Source: Anseranas semipalmata (lineage: Eukaryota > Chordata > Aves > Anseriformes > Anseranatidae). Taken from it: a stretch of DNA of 64,000 bases. Both the position numbers and the translations under genes were made by a program. Positions 1 through 12,900 of this stretch are shown one piece after another (the first letter of the stretch is position 1; every line of letters starts with the position of its first letter). The stretch spans positions 660,329 to 724,328 of the forward strand of contig VXAA01000173.1 of the NCBI GenBank assembly GCA_013399115.1, written 5' to 3'. The notes under the pieces are model-generated. The model was not told the origin of the DNA and made no database searches. It worked only from the letters and a program-made list of their open reading frames with translations.

Positions 1-399
1 CCCCCCAGCCCCGCCGCGCCTCTCCCACTCGTGGACGCTTCGTGGGGGCGTCCCGCGGGGCTCGTAGAAGCCCAGGGGTGCTCATCCCCAGCCGGGGTGC
101 TCGTCCACATCCCCGCCGGGGATGCCAGAAGCGGGAGGAAAGGCGGCTGGGGTGCGGCGCTTGTGCTTTAAGAGCGGGAGGGAGGGAAGTCCTCAAAGTG
201 CTCCGAAAGCAACTTCGCCTTCCCCCAGCGGTGCTGCCGGGCCGCTCCCCTGCGACTTGCGGGGTGCAGGGGGGCCCTTCCCAAAGACCCCCCCCCAAAA
301 AAAAAAAACACACGTATTTCCCTCCCGCCACCGCCCTCGATGCCAAAGCGGGGAGGCAGAAGGGATCCGCGCTGCTCCCGGGGCGAGCAGGGCGCTTAC
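1..399 (-). other. ETS1: Start of the intron following ETS1 exon I54
   Basis: Intron sequence downstream of the p54 exon donor (GT at 399-398). It is GC-rich and CpG-rich and continues the island. It holds a C-run next to an A-run near 289-309. No further exon is recognised; the next ETS1 exon lies outside the window. Confidence 0.8.
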
Positions 400-481
400 C
401 GGGGGACGGGAAGAGCTCGATGTCCACCTTCTCCGTCTTGATGATGGTCAGGGTGGGCTTCAGGTCCACCGCCGCCTTCAT
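400..481 (-). CDS. ETS1: ETS1 p54 first coding exon (exon I54)
   Basis: This is the N-terminal coding part of the ETS1 transcription factor, p54-type isoform. ETS1 is a nuclear ETS-family activator that binds GGAA/T cores and acts in lymphoid, endothelial and neural-crest cells. The minus strand from the ATG at 481-479 reads MKAAVDLKPTLTIIKTEKVD, then IELFPSP, which I recognise as the vertebrate ETS1 N-terminus. It includes the IKTE sumoylation motif (Lys15, psi-K-x-E). The exon carries 27 codons plus one base and stops at a strong donor (G|GTAAGC, intron starting at 399). This leaves phase 1, matching the p68 beta exon at 19433. The start has a purine (G) at -3. The PNT domain, exon VII region and ETS domain are encoded beyond base 1, so only the extreme N-terminus is here. 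No frame break is seen. Identification is very secure; the 5' end of the exon (transcription start) is not visible. Confidence 0.96.
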
Positions 482-511
482 GGCTGGGGCCGTGCCGCGG
501 GGCGTCGCAAC

Positions 512-536
512 GGGACCGGGACCGGGACCGGGGGGG
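512..536 (+). other. G-quadruplex-type run beside the ETS1 start codon
   Basis: The plus strand has three GGGACC units followed by a run of seven G. This gives four G-tracts of at least three with two-base loops, a textbook quadruplex pattern. It starts 31 bp upstream of the p54 ATG. The ETS1 mRNA is the C-rich complement, so the quadruplex would form in the template DNA strand and an i-motif in the other. Confidence 0.8.
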
Positions 537-580
537 CGGCTGCTGCGCCCCGCCGTGCGCGGAGCGGGGCGCCCGGGCGC

Positions 581-633
581 CTTCCTCCTCTCCTCCTCCT
601 CTTCCTCCTTCCCTCCTCCTCCTCCTCCTCCCC
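581..633 (-). repeat. GGA/GAA polypurine tract in ETS1 5' UTR or promoter
   Basis: A pure pyrimidine run of about 53 bases on the plus strand, so a GGA-repeat polypurine run on the sense (minus) strand. It lies 100-152 bases upstream of the p54 ATG. GGA repeats can form RNA or DNA quadruplexes and triplex (H-DNA) structures. Embedded GGAAG cores fit ETS binding. Confidence 0.9.
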
Positions 634-760
634 ATCGGCCGTCCATGTGCCGGCAACACACCTGGATGCTGCTCTTCCTCTCGCCCCTGTATTTGCGCCT
701 GGCATCGTCCCTGCATCCCGGCTTCACGGCAGGCCTGGGGGGACAGGGTCTCGGTGGGTC

Positions 761-1450
761 CCCGCTCCGTGCATCAGCTCAGGAGCCCCCAGAGCGAGGG
801 GCGGGGAAGGAGAGGAGCCCCCCAGCCCCTGCTTGGCGCTTCGGCACGGTGGTGTTGATGATGACTTATCTCCGGGGGATTCAGAGGTGCCCCCATGAGT
901 CCAGCCGCCCATAAGGGAGAGCCACCGGTGTGCCCAGGTGGATGCTCTCCGTTGGGTCTGCCAGAGGTGGGCAAGGGNCCGGCCCGGTGCCGGGACCCCC
1001 GAAGGCGGAGCGGGGCCGAGCACGGGTGGCGGGGCCGGGTGGGGTTCAGGCTGCGGGGGGGGGAAGGCGAAGGAAGGCTGGGGAAGCGACCGGAGGAAAA
1101 AGAGCCTTAAAAGATGCACGGCGAATAGCGTGCCAGCGTGGTTGCGAAGCGAACAGAAGCCCACCGGTTTTCACACAAAATATGTTTTATTATATTTAGG
1201 CAGCGAAAACTTCAGACCACAAACGGCAGAGCAGAAAGGAGATTATGACTCACAGATGTCAACTTACCGGTACAAGTGTTAAAAAAAAAAAAANTGGTTC
1301 TCGCACTCAGCAAGCCTTAGCAGCCTCTGGCACGCTGGCAGAGACCAGCTCTGATCAAAGCTGGGCTCAAACGAACGTCCCGGCTCTACCGGGGGCAACC
1401 GGGCCACGAGTGAGTGGGCAAGCGGGGTTCAGGGCCGCCCGCGAACCCCC
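761..1450. promoter_or_regulatory. Upstream flank of the ETS1 p54 CpG island
   Basis: CpG-dense sequence continuing upstream of the p54 promoter. It is strongest around 960-1090 and 1375-1445, with an AT-rich break at 1165-1300 containing an A-tract. Single unresolved bases (N) occur at 978 and 1294. No coding exon is seen. In p68-type transcripts this is intron. Confidence 0.6.
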
Positions 1451-4400
1451 AGGATGAGCCAGGGTCCGGCTTGCGAATACAATAGAAACCTCCAAACGGC
1501 CTTAAAGATCAGCTGCAGATGCAAATGTTACAGCTCAGAATTATTTCTAGCTTCTTCGGCGCTGCCTTTCTCATTCGCCCGAGGCGTATTTATAGCCGAG
1601 GAGTCGGTGTAACCAAAAGAGACTGCGAGGTGCCGGGGCCAGAAATCGAGAGCCTGACTCTCCCCCCTGCCACAAGCCGTCGTTTTTACCAAGGATTTCT
1701 GAGCGCTGGCAAAGCGTCCAGGTGCCTCACCTGGTGACAAGCGCTTGTATTTCCAACTTACACAAGCAACCGTGTTTCCGATTCACCATCCGCTTGCAAG
1801 CTCAGTTCCTCATTCGTGCAGACAAGCAGCGGGGTAGGACCAGGGATGCACGGTGTGACCAACACGTCACCACTTTCCATGGATTCCTGCATGCTTTGGA
1901 GAAACCCCGAGCTGTGCTCGGTGCAGCAGGCAGGGCACGAGGGCTGAGCATCCTTGTTTGGAACCTACCACAGGAGTCTGAGAGTGAAAAGAGGGTGGCT
2001 GCAAGAATAAACCTTGGTCCCCGTTGCCTGTCCCCATGCAGGATAACGGGCTTGCACCTGTCCTGCATTTGTTATTTTTTTTTCCCCTCTTCCCCACAGG
2101 TGATGGGCAGCAATGATTGAAGGAAGACTGGAGAGAGGAGCTTTAGCAGAACGTTTCTAGCTCAGAACCAAAAGGGGATTCGGAAGCAGCAGCTGCCTTT
2201 CTGTAGGAAATTCTGTAGGAGCCCTTCCAGAGCAGCTTGGGAAGAGAAACCTGATGCAGTTATGGCAGCCTGACAACCCTTCCCTTCCCACACGTCGCTC
2301 CGAGCGCTGCGAGCGCCGGGTCCCTGCGCAGGCAGGCTGCGGGGCCGCGGCATCGTGCCCGAGCGGGCGCTGACGGGGACGAGCTCCTGACATGGTGCGG
2401 GAGAAGGCTCCCACGAGCAGCGATGGTCCCGGATGGAGCATCCCACTGGGATTAAAAAACCGCACAGGGGAGGCATCAGCTGCCTCTGCGGTGTCTGTGC
2501 TTCAGCCCTGCTCCCGTGGGCTGATGCGTTCGGCTTGGCCTCTCCTGTGAGCGTCTGAAGGACGGGCTGGCGTCCAATGCACCTGTAACGAGGCTCCTTC
2601 TCTTCTGGACCCGTACAAAGGCTCTAATAAAGATCTTTCTTGCACACATGCTCTTGGCTTGCCGGCTCAGCGCTGATCTCGACACGAAGCCGCAGCTTGG
2701 TGCAGCGCGGCCGCGGCGAGGCTTTGAGCCCCTCCGCCTCGCCCCCACCCCGTGCTCCCCCAAACTTCTGTCTCGCTTTGCTCACGCAAGGCACAGCAGC
2801 CCCTACGTGCAGGACAAGGAGAAGCGCTTCCAGAAGCATCGCTGGGGCAAAAAAAAAACTCAGAGTGGAGGAAAGGAGGGGGAACAGAACGGAGAGGCTG
2901 TGGACAGAAGTTTCCTCCCAGGGCAGCCGAATCTCTCCTTCGAACTCGACTCCATCCTAGCGGCTGCCTTAATTTGTGTTCACTTCAGAGCCTGCAACAT
3001 GAAAGCCCTGGCTCTGAACTCCAGCTGAGCCGCTCAATGGCTCAGTGTTCGCAGAAGGCATGGAAGGAATCCATTGATTAGTTTCTTCAGCTGGGATGTG
3101 ACCATTTGGAGTCCAAGACCTGCCAAACATGACTTCGCCTCAGCAACTGGTTCCTATTTGCTGCTTACAGGCTTTAGAAAAATCTTTCCTCTTCAACATC
3201 CAAGTCTCACCCTCCTTTTCCATTCTGTCGTTATTCAACATTAATATCTATTCGTGCTCCCTCCTGCCGAAGGAGGATGCTGGGTTGCGGGCAACAGCCC
3301 TCCTGCCATTAATATAGGCAAAAGATTTTGCCATTGATGGGTGATAACCATCTGCCCTCCCTCCACAATGCACTCGGATTGTTTTTCGACAGTTTGGAAC
3401 AAAGAAAGGACGGGCAATAATGCCGCATTGTTCCATGGGCTGCTGACTAACCTTGGTTTAAAAGAATAATAATAATTATTCATTAAGCATTGAGGAAAGG
3501 TATTACGCGAGCGGAGCCTTCGCCGCGACATCTGAAGGCTCGCAGTGGGCAGGACTGCTCTTCCACGACCTCCCTCCCAGCTGGAGCTGGCCCTTTCCCC
3601 TTGGCAGGGCCAAATTCGCTCCTGCTGCAGCCCTTTTGCAGACTGGCAGCTGCTGGCTCTCCTCCGGACATCGTGTGGCTGTGACGGCTTCTCGGATTTA
3701 CCCACTGTCCTGCAGCAGCCTCGGGATTAGGCACTGCTGGTCGGGTGGAGAAGGCGCCTTCCTAGCCCCAAAACTCAGGCACCTTTGGGGTGAAACACAA
3801 CGGCTACGTAAGAACGCGGAGCAACACCACCCAGCTGTTATGGACAGGAAATGAAGAACACCATATCCAATTAAAACTGCAGGGGGATATTTATGGCAGA
3901 ACGTAATTAGCCAAATTGGAGCCTTCCCCAAAACTGCCATGGGATTTTTAATGACTGCAAGCGGTCAGGGCCTGGGTTTGATGTTTTGTCAAGTAAACAA
4001 TATCCAGAGGGCAGGAGACAAAAATCGGGAGTAAAGGGGAAGAAAAAAAAACAACACAAAAGTGTCCTGCAATTCCAGGGAGAACCAGAGACATGAAAGG
4101 ACTTCTCGCAAGGGGGTCACTGTTGGAAAGAGCAGCAGCCACCACGCCGAGAAAGGAAAGAGCAGGGAGGTGGCTCTGGGTGTGGAGGTGGCCCGCTGCA
4201 ATGAGAGGAAAGAGCAAGCAGCTGCCATGACCATTCCCTGGGGAGATACCTTTCCTGGAATTTAAAATTATATGTGAAATTCTTTCAAGCGCCGTAATAG
4301 CTGGGAAGCGTTTGAGCGAGTTTGTTCTACGCTGGTAAAGGGAGGCTGGGTTAGTAGTCCCGGTGCCTATATAGCCTGAGCCTTGTTGGCTGAGCAGCTG

Positions 4401-6430
4401 GCACGGAGATGGAGCCCGTTAGCCAGCACGTAGCGCACGTGCCCCCGCGCTGTCCATCGGAAAGGCAGGCTGCTTTCGGCTGGAGCGTTTGTGGCCAGGA
4501 GATGGTGACGGTCAGGAAAGCGCTGGCTTCTCCGTGCCCCAGATGGCTGCAGCCTCCGGGGTCCCCTGGCCGCTCCATGCCCGGAGTCACGGAAGGTCCC
4601 CGTCCTCCGCACCGCCTGCATTAAAAGCAAGTTTCTGTTCGCGGAGATGCAGACTTCAGTCCCCAGCTCAGCCCCAAGCAGCCCAGACAGCGCTGCCACA
4701 ACGACGTCCTCTGATTGCCCTCCAGGCGCGAGCAGAGGAAGCCGCCTCCGAGCCTCCACGACTCCTGCTCTCATTAGCTTCCCGGCAGAGATGGGCTCAC
4801 AAAAGCATCTTTGTGGCCAGCTAGGCGTCAGGAACCCAGCACACACGGAGCCCCGCAGCCCCGGTCGGCACGCCGTAGGTACCTCAATCAGCGCTCCAGC
4901 AAGCTGCTTGAGCATCTTCGAGCGTCTCCTGCTATTGGTTTCCAGGCGGTCCCATGCTGCTTCGTAACCTGATTAGTTAATCTGGGCTCGAGCGATGTAA
5001 TTCTGCCTTGAATTTCGTGGGCGGGGGGTGCTGTCACTCACTTGTTACCCCGCTGGAAGAGCTGGCTGGATGGAAAATCCTCGTAAGCTGTTCCGCAGCG
5101 CTGTTTGCTCTCGGTACGTTTTCCCTCTCCTCCTCAAGTAACAGCCCTGAGTTTTTGGTAAACATAACCTGAGGATTTTTGCTGTTTAACTCGTGATCCT
5201 CACCCTGACCATGCACAGCCAACACACATCAAACCTCGTTTGTAGGGCCTCTCGTCTTTGGTCAGATCTCCCAGGCAGGCTCCTCCACAACAGAACACAT
5301 ACAGTCAGATCAGACTGTAATTAAGCAACACATCTCTGTTCACAGCCCTTGGCATCCACCAGTCTCTGGCGACAGGGGGTACTGAGCTGGCTTCTGACGG
5401 TCTCCGAAAGCCCTTCCCTCGGAAACAGGTGAGGAATCGCAAAGGAGAGGCAATGGGATCATTGCTAATACCCCAATAAAGCAAATCTCACGGACAGCTA
5501 AATACTATTTGCTAACATTCCTCTGTTCCTACAATCTTTCGGAAACAACAGCAACAACAAAAGCCATCACTTCCGAATACGAAGTTGGGTGAAATATCAG
5601 GCAGCAGCCACATTTCGTTGCCATGAAGGTGCCAGGGGCCACACAAGCACCTTCCAAGGAAGGTCGCTCCGGTGCCAAGCTCTAGGACACAAATCCAGAG
5701 CCTGAGAAGCGGCAGCCAGCAGCACACCGTGGAAGCTGGAAGTGGTCAGCGCGGGGGAATAAAGCGCTGGAGAGCAACGACCTGTGGCCAGGACAGAGAG
5801 GCTCGAGACGTGGAAGTTTAATTGCTGGTCAATATTTCCACATGACCTCTTACAAACCTTTGTGCCTCCATCCCCCTTCTTTAACGGGAGGATGCTTCAC
5901 AAAGGGCCAGGAGTCGGCTCAGCAGTCCCGAAGGAAAAGCTCAGGGATGGGGACCACGACAGGGTCAAGCCATGGGGAGATTTGAGGGGGCAGCTCGGGA
6001 CGGAGAACCGGGATTCCCATCCCTCGTCGCGCAGGACCCTTGGAGTTACACACACCACATCCATAACAGCCAAGGTCTCTCCATCCCAAGCCACCGTCCC
6101 ACCACGATCACGACCGGTGCAAACAGCAAGCCCACAGAGACGGGCACGGCCAGCCGGCTGTTTCAAAGAGAAAAACCCACGCCCCGGGTTGGAAACCGCC
6201 TCGCTCCCAATTGTCTCCGCTTGGCAGCCGGGCCCGATGGTGAATAAACGAGGGAGAACTATTCCGCTCTACACGTGTTTGGGTTTTTCGGGGTGGTTTT
6301 CTTGGACAGCGGTCCTGGCTCTCCAACAATACCCGTCTTGTTCGGCCCCGCGCTGCGGAGCAGGCTTGAATAGATCTGTCTAAAATTATAAGCGGGCAGC
6401 CCCTGGGCTCTGCGAGATCACAGGCCACAT
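1451..6430. other. ETS1: Long ETS1 intron between beta exon and p54 promoter, part 1
   Basis: No exon, RNA gene or recognisable transposon is seen here. GC-rich stretches (2280-2400, 4400-4900) alternate with AT-rich ones (3420-3480, 4260-4300). Open frames exist on both strands but show no domain, no consistent splice context and heavy mutual overlap, as expected in GC-rich noncoding DNA. Confidence 0.55.
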
Positions 6431-6960
6431 GCTGGGGCTGAACAAAGACTCTGCTATTTCCTAACAATTAGCCCAGCTAAAAGGACATCTATCTCCTTCT
6501 ATTAGAGCCACCACGTGCCTCCCAGTCAGTCCATTGTAAAGCTAATTAAATAACACGCCTCTCTCCCCATGAGGGTCTCCTGATTAGCTTGCCTCAGTCC
6601 TAAATCCTCGCTGGTGTAAATGGGCAAGGGACAGCTGGGCGGTAGGGGCCTGCGACTCCACGGATCGTCACCCATTATACAGCTATCATCATCACCACTT
6701 ATTTCGGTTTTTTAATTATCTTCTGAAAGCTGTTGAATGGAGATGCGGAGATACAAGGGGCTGGGCACACAAACTGCTTTGCTTCCCTGTCCGCTTGCCC
6801 ACTGCCTGCAGCCAAAGTTGTGCAAATAGCTGATTTATTATTATTTTTTTTTGCTTTGCTGGTAGTCAGAGGAAAATAAAGTAGACAAATATTTTTTCTA
6901 AATATGTACGGGGTTAATGCAAACCAATTTTTTTTTTTCACACACTTCTCATTGGGCTAA
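6431..6960. promoter_or_regulatory. Candidate conserved noncoding element
   Basis: AT-rich block in a GC-rich intron with tightly packed motifs: TAATTAA homeobox-type site at 6543-6549, CACGTG E-box at 6512-6517, an AGATAG GATA-type site near 6489, and further TAAT cores around 6700-6720. This texture often marks intronic enhancers of developmental regulators, but conservation has not been checked. Inference only. Confidence 0.3.
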
Positions 6961-9900
6961 AATAGCAAAAAGAAAATAAACAAGGAAAATCATGTGTCGT
7001 TCAATCTGAGCTCAAAGTTTTCAAGTTTGCACTCTTCAAAGTGGAAGAAATTTCAGAACGAAGAAAAAGGTCGATTAAAACTAATCCATTGACGAGCCCT
7101 CCTTGCACCCCGTTAGTTCAGCTCCTCAGGGTGGCCGGGGCCACCACAACCCATCCCCTGTCCCTGCAGGGGCTCACCACGGCTCCTGCAAAGCCCGACC
7201 TGCACCTGCTCCAGCCAAACGCGACGGCGGCTTTTCTGTGCGCCAGCCCCCCCAATTCCCGGGGGGAGTTACGTCTGCACCACCACAAAACTGCTAAATC
7301 ACTCCAGATGTTCCACACCTTTCCCCCACCGCTTCCCACACGCTCCCCAGACCCGGAAGAAATACAGCATCCCCCTGCCAAGCCTACAGTCAGCACTAGT
7401 CGCAAATATTCCCTTTACCTCCTTTAAATCATTATTTTCCACCCTTGGCTATTTAAATCATTATTTTCACACCGAGAGAGCACGGCTGGAAAAGCTGGAA
7501 TGTGGGTCAGCAGACAAATGAGCTGATTTCCTGTGGACTTTCGGCTCCAAGGACTGAAACAGCTGGACCTGCGCTACAGCCAGAGCTCCTTCCACCCAAG
7601 GAAAACAGAAAGACCCCAGTCCTCAGCTCTGCTCGTGGGGAGGCTGTGGGAGGAAGGACACGGAGGAGGAGGCAGAGCTTGGTTTCGTTCTGATGGGAAC
7701 GGGGGGAAGCTGACACGAAGCTTGCTCCTGTTTTCCAAACCCACGAGCTGCCCTTGCTCGCAGCCACGCTGGGTAGCAGCTGCTGCTGGAGCCTGGGTGG
7801 GAAAGTGCTGGGAAGCTTTAGAAATGCATCAGAGCTTGCCAGGAAATATATTAATTAGCGTGCGTGTACGCATGTCCATAGGGTTTTATTGTAAAAAGCA
7901 CAAGGATCAAATCATTGCTATTAAAACCATATTTCCCCCATGCTCAGGCAATGCAAACATTTTCACATTGGATAATCAAATTTTACAAGGACTTATCAAC
8001 AGGGCCAGGTAAATTGTCACTACAAGATGCTGCGCGACTTGCTTGAAGGCCTACAAGGGGCTAGTACAAGAGCGAAGCCCAAAACACAGCTTGAATCAGC
8101 TGTGATTCAGCTCTCCGGCCGCTTTCAAACCCAAACAGCCAGGTCTGCCTGCATCACGAACACACAAAAATGGGCAAAAGCAAAAAAAAAAAAAAAAAAA
8201 AGAAAGAAAAAAGATATCTTGCATTAACTGCCTGCGTCCCCTCACCCAGCTAGTGCCCTTTATCCCGAAGCTATGGGAATGGCTCCACAAGCCACTTGAT
8301 TAATAAGAGCCCAGGGGGGAAAAATCGTTTATATAACCTCGTCTTCTCTAAACTTCCTAAGTGCTTTAGAAAGTGGCTGCCCTGGAAACCCAAACTGGAA
8401 ACGAAAAATATTATCTCTTCCATTTATAAACATCTCCAGCGCTAATGAAGTGAGGAGCGGCGGCACCGGGGAGGGGAGCGCCGAGATGCACTTGGCAGGC
8501 GTGGGAGAGCCCCGATAAAACCCTCTCGTTCCAGGTGGGTGCGGAGCGGAAAAGTCCGGTGCCACCGCATGGTGCTAACTGCAGCTGCGAGGCACCAGGG
8601 GAGGGATGTCGGAAGACGGATGGTTATGGAAGTATCCGCTACAGCAAACACGGAGACAGACCGACAGCCTTACTAGGTGTAAATGTGGGGGAAAGGAAGA
8701 TAGGGTGACGTGCAACGAGGCAGGAACAGATTGATGAAACCTTAAAACGTCAGTTCCCGCAGCTTGAGGCTGTAAGCTCGGATGAAGCATCGCATCCTGA
8801 CGGCTGGAAAGGAGGGAGCGAGCATCCGTCCTTACTGCACATGCACTTCACGGAGCAAACCGCACAGCCCCGGCTCCTCCCGCGTGCCTGCGGAGCGCTG
8901 CTTCAACCAGTCTGCTCCAAATAAGCACCACGAGCGATCCAGATGAAGCTCTTGGGTTCAACCACCCCGGGCCTCGTAGCCCCTCAGATACAGATTCAAA
9001 CCCGAGAGCCAGGGGAAGCATCCTGCAGAGCAGGCCAACGTATTTCCCCATTTTCTTTCCATGTTGGCATTTCCCACGGAGATTTGTTTTCGCATCAACA
9101 CAGCCAGCACCAGAAAACGCTGCGTTTTGGCTGGAGATGTTTGGATTTCGTTTTGACAAAATATTGATGATTTCTGCAGAACAATTCGTCACTTTTGGCA
9201 GTAACAACAGGAAAAAAAGGCGAAAAGCAGTATTTCATCTAGATAGGGACTGAGCTGACACCCAGCCTGGAACTCGGCACAAGTGGAAGGCAAAGCAGGC
9301 TACCGGGTTGCCTCGTTATCCTGTCACTTTGATTACTGCGAGGCAAGGGAAACTGCTACTACTTTCATCTAGGAGCCGTTTGCCTGGATGGAAACACAAC
9401 AAAAGCTGCCAGACAAAGGCAGCATCTGCTCTCATAGGGTTAGGCAGTAACTAGATGCGGAGCAGGGGAAGAGGAGGTTTGCTCATCCCCGGAGGCTCTC
9501 CCAGCAGACGCAGGTACCCCAGGCTTGCAGCGCGGCGAAGAGCTGGTCCAGGGCACGATGAAGATGCCAGGTTTATTTCCATCACTGCCTTCCATAATTA
9601 TTCGTGCCTCTTGAGCCTGCAAAACTGGGTTGGAATCTCTCGAGTGCAGGCTCCTCTGCGAGATGCCTGGAACTGACCAAATTAGAAATTTTCCATGAGC
9701 GGGCTCCCTTGGGGCATCTCCTCCTTTTTTCCTATTCTACCTCGATGCTGACATCAGCCTGGCCAAAGCGAGTGCCCTCTGCCCCCCTTGAACGTCGGAT
9801 GTGGAGAGTGAATCATGCAAACCAGGGGAGAAAAGCATTTCTGACCCCTGAAAAACCATCGCTGGCGAATTCGGGAGAAGTAGCTCGGGCCACTGCTTCT

Positions 9901-12900
9901 TAAAATCGCATCTCCACGTTGGTGGAGCAACTTATTTTGCTCCGATCCACTTGTGCTACGGAAAGAACAAATACCTACAAGTGTTTTTGCCACGTACTGC
10001 TGCTCACGCAGCATCTGCCATGTCAGCGGCCTTGTTTCCCTTTCCAGGAAGGGAAGTCCTGTCACGAACTGTTGATCTTTATTATATTGCTTTTCGGTGC
10101 GTGCACCCGCTCCCCTTCACCGAAATCAATGGCAGCGTTCCCACAGAGCGGGGCGAAGCCAGCCCGGTTTTCAGGGTTTCAAGGCTGGAGCTGGCCTTGA
10201 ACCCCCACCTGCCCTCACAGCATGGCTGGGGAAGGAAAAACACGGAAAGAGGAGCCCTGCCTCCGAGAGGAGAGGGGACCAAAGGTCTCCGAACACGGCT
10301 CTCAAACGATGGACCACCTTCCATCTTTTTTGGTCTTTTGCAGAGAAACCATCTTCCCAAGGCGCACACGCAACCTCACCAGCCCTGCCTGCTGCCAGAG
10401 GCAGCCTCCCTTCCCCTGAACCAGCTGCAGGGAGAGAAACCCTATTTAATCCATTGTGAAATAGCCAACAATTGACCCGCTGCAGCTTTTTCAAAGCCTA
10501 TTGATACGAAACCCCATGGGGGAAGGCCCATCCGGTGGGCTGTGTAAACTTCAGCACGTGTTCCAGCAAGCTGTACATAGCTTCAAGGGGACGGCCACGC
10601 TGGTGGCTTGGTGTCACTTTAAGATGTCTGGTTTTTTGTTTTTCTCGGTATTGAGCACTTGTACAACACCATCCTCCAGAGACTTCCAGCCACTTGCCTG
10701 ACCTCAATGAATTAAGCATCGCAATAAAATGTGCAATGAATTAATCATCTCTATCTCCAAAGTGAGAAACTGCTCAAAGGCAGCCTTTTGAACGATTTAG
10801 GCATCCGACTCCAATGGAAATCAGCACGGTTTAGATGCCTGAAGACTTTCTGCTAAGTGATGTAGCCAGGCTCTTCCAAACTCCAGCTGTTAGACCCAGT
10901 AATCTCAGTCAGATCTCCCAAATCCACTGTTCTTACCCCTAAGAACCCTTCCTCCGTAAGACCACAGTTGCTGGGGAAGAGCCACCAGGATGGAGAGCTC
11001 AGGGGAATGAATCCGCCCCACAGCCTGGGAAGGGAAGAGGATGCTGCCTTATACAGACCGGGGGCTCCAGGGTGCTTTCAGCCAAACAGATGCTGGCTGC
11101 AAAGGGGAGATGCTAAGAGAGCAGCAGGAGAGCACAGACCCCGCATCGGCCCCCAGGAGCTCCAGACGAGGTAAGAAACTTCACGTGCACAAACCAGGGT
11201 CTAGGAAACAAGGCACAGAAAGCACACCACATTTGAGAAATCTCAGACCTGGCCCGGCTCTGAAAAGGAGGAATCATATGCACCCACAGTGAACTACAGA
11301 GCCAACTCAATCTTATTTCTATTCAATTTTAGCAAGGGAGCAGAGAGATGCCATCCCTTACAGAGCTTTCAGGGAATACTGGTCCTAATCCTGTCCTTAC
11401 TACCACATAGCTCTGAGTATGGTATTTCTCCTTCCTGCTCTTCATCTATCCAGCCGGCATATGAGCTCTTTGAGTTGCATGTGGCACAGGACAGAGCAGT
11501 CCTGGAGGTGTGTCTGTGTTAGAAATAACAAAAAAAAGACAGACAGACAGACCATCCGAAGACAACTCACCCCCTCCCCAAATGTCTGACGGCATGGTTT
11601 CTCAGACTGAAGTGATGCAAATAGCTCAGATAAGGCCCAGATAAAGTATCTGAGTACTCGAGGGCTTATCTAAGCTGAACACCAACTCCAAAAATTCTGA
11701 AATTTGCCCTGTGGGACTACCTCCATATAGCCTGATTTCCATCTGAAGCTTCGACCTCCAGAGGCTGCAGTAACAGCTCCTGTTCAAATGCATTCTTGAG
11801 ATAGCGGGGTGGGACACGGCGGGTCTGCAGCGCTCCCCTATCGCGCGCTATCGGGGGATTTGCCTTCTGGTGGGAACGCTGCAAGAGCCTGGCTGACGGC
11901 TCAAGGAACCGGTGACGGCACCTTTCACCGCCAACGCTTACGCTGTAACAGATGAGGTAAAGCCTCCTGCAGCGGTGTCATTGGAAAGATCACTTTCCCC
12001 CGGCTACAAAGTGCTCCGTGCTGGATTTTCCTTTCAGCTGTGTCCCCTCTCGGTAATTGCTAGCAGAGGGAAGGCTTGCAGTGGGAGCACAGGCTTAGTG
12101 TGCCCAAGTGCAGCACCACGAACTCCATCAGCACGGGCATCGCGCTGAGACTGGGGTTTCCAAAGCAGCCTGGATGCAACGAGGAGCTGGGTGCGAAACG
12201 CACTGGGGCTTCTCTGAAATCTCAGCCTGGCAGGATGAGAAGGGAGTCGGCAATCACAGCGAGGAGCTCTGATGAAACAGACCCAGGCTTGCGGTAACAG
12301 ACAATCTCTAATGCTCATTTACAGTGATAAACATCCACGCTCAGAGATCCAGCCTTTCTGAAACCCAGATAGCTGCAGCAGTCGTAAGATGCGTGAGACC
12401 TGGTAGCCAGCACCCATTTATAGCAGGCAAGTCAGACTGCGAAAGGAGCCAGGGGAAGCCCAAGGCCAGGCTTAGAGAGGGTAAATGGAGATCTCTTTGT
12501 CAAGTTGGTACAAAGGGCCTGTTAGCTCACTTACACCTGGACTATTGCTATTCTTTGGCCTGCGCAAGCGTCAAGGGCCCCCCATCTCACAGGCAGATCC
12601 CATATGCTGAGTGCTCTACAAACACAGGAGGAAAAGAAAGCAGGAAGGATTCCTTCCCGAAGGGTTTGCAGCCAAGCAATCAGTAATCGCATAATTCATA
12701 CACCTAATGCAGTTCTAATAAGGATGAAAAGCTTTCTGACAACTGTTCAAAGGTCTGCAGACATTACCCCCAAATCTTGCTGATCCAAGCAGAGAAAGAT
12801 TTCCTTTCTGTAGATGTTTGCAACAGTCAGGCAGAGTTCTCAGGCAAGAATAGCTATGAAATTCTATAGGATGGCTCATAAACCATAAAAAAAAAAAAAG

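Larger units (their letters stand above)
482..760 (-). promoter_or_regulatory. ETS1: ETS1 p54 5' UTR and core promoter region
   Basis: Sequence immediately upstream of the p54 start codon, read on the minus strand. It is very GC- and CpG-rich and has no TATA box or CCAAT box at a useful distance, consistent with the TATA-less, multi-start promoter known for ETS1. It holds a GGA-rich polypurine stretch on the transcribed strand (581-633) with several GGAAG cores that ETS proteins could bind, so autoregulation is plausible. GC boxes occur around 541-580. The boundary between 5' UTR and promoter cannot be set from sequence alone. Confidence 0.75.

Noticed and set aside
42..914. 290-codon plus-strand open frame across the ETS1 p54 exon
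   Set aside because: It is antisense to a secure ETS1 exon, Pro/Gly/Ser-rich and driven by GC content; no domain.
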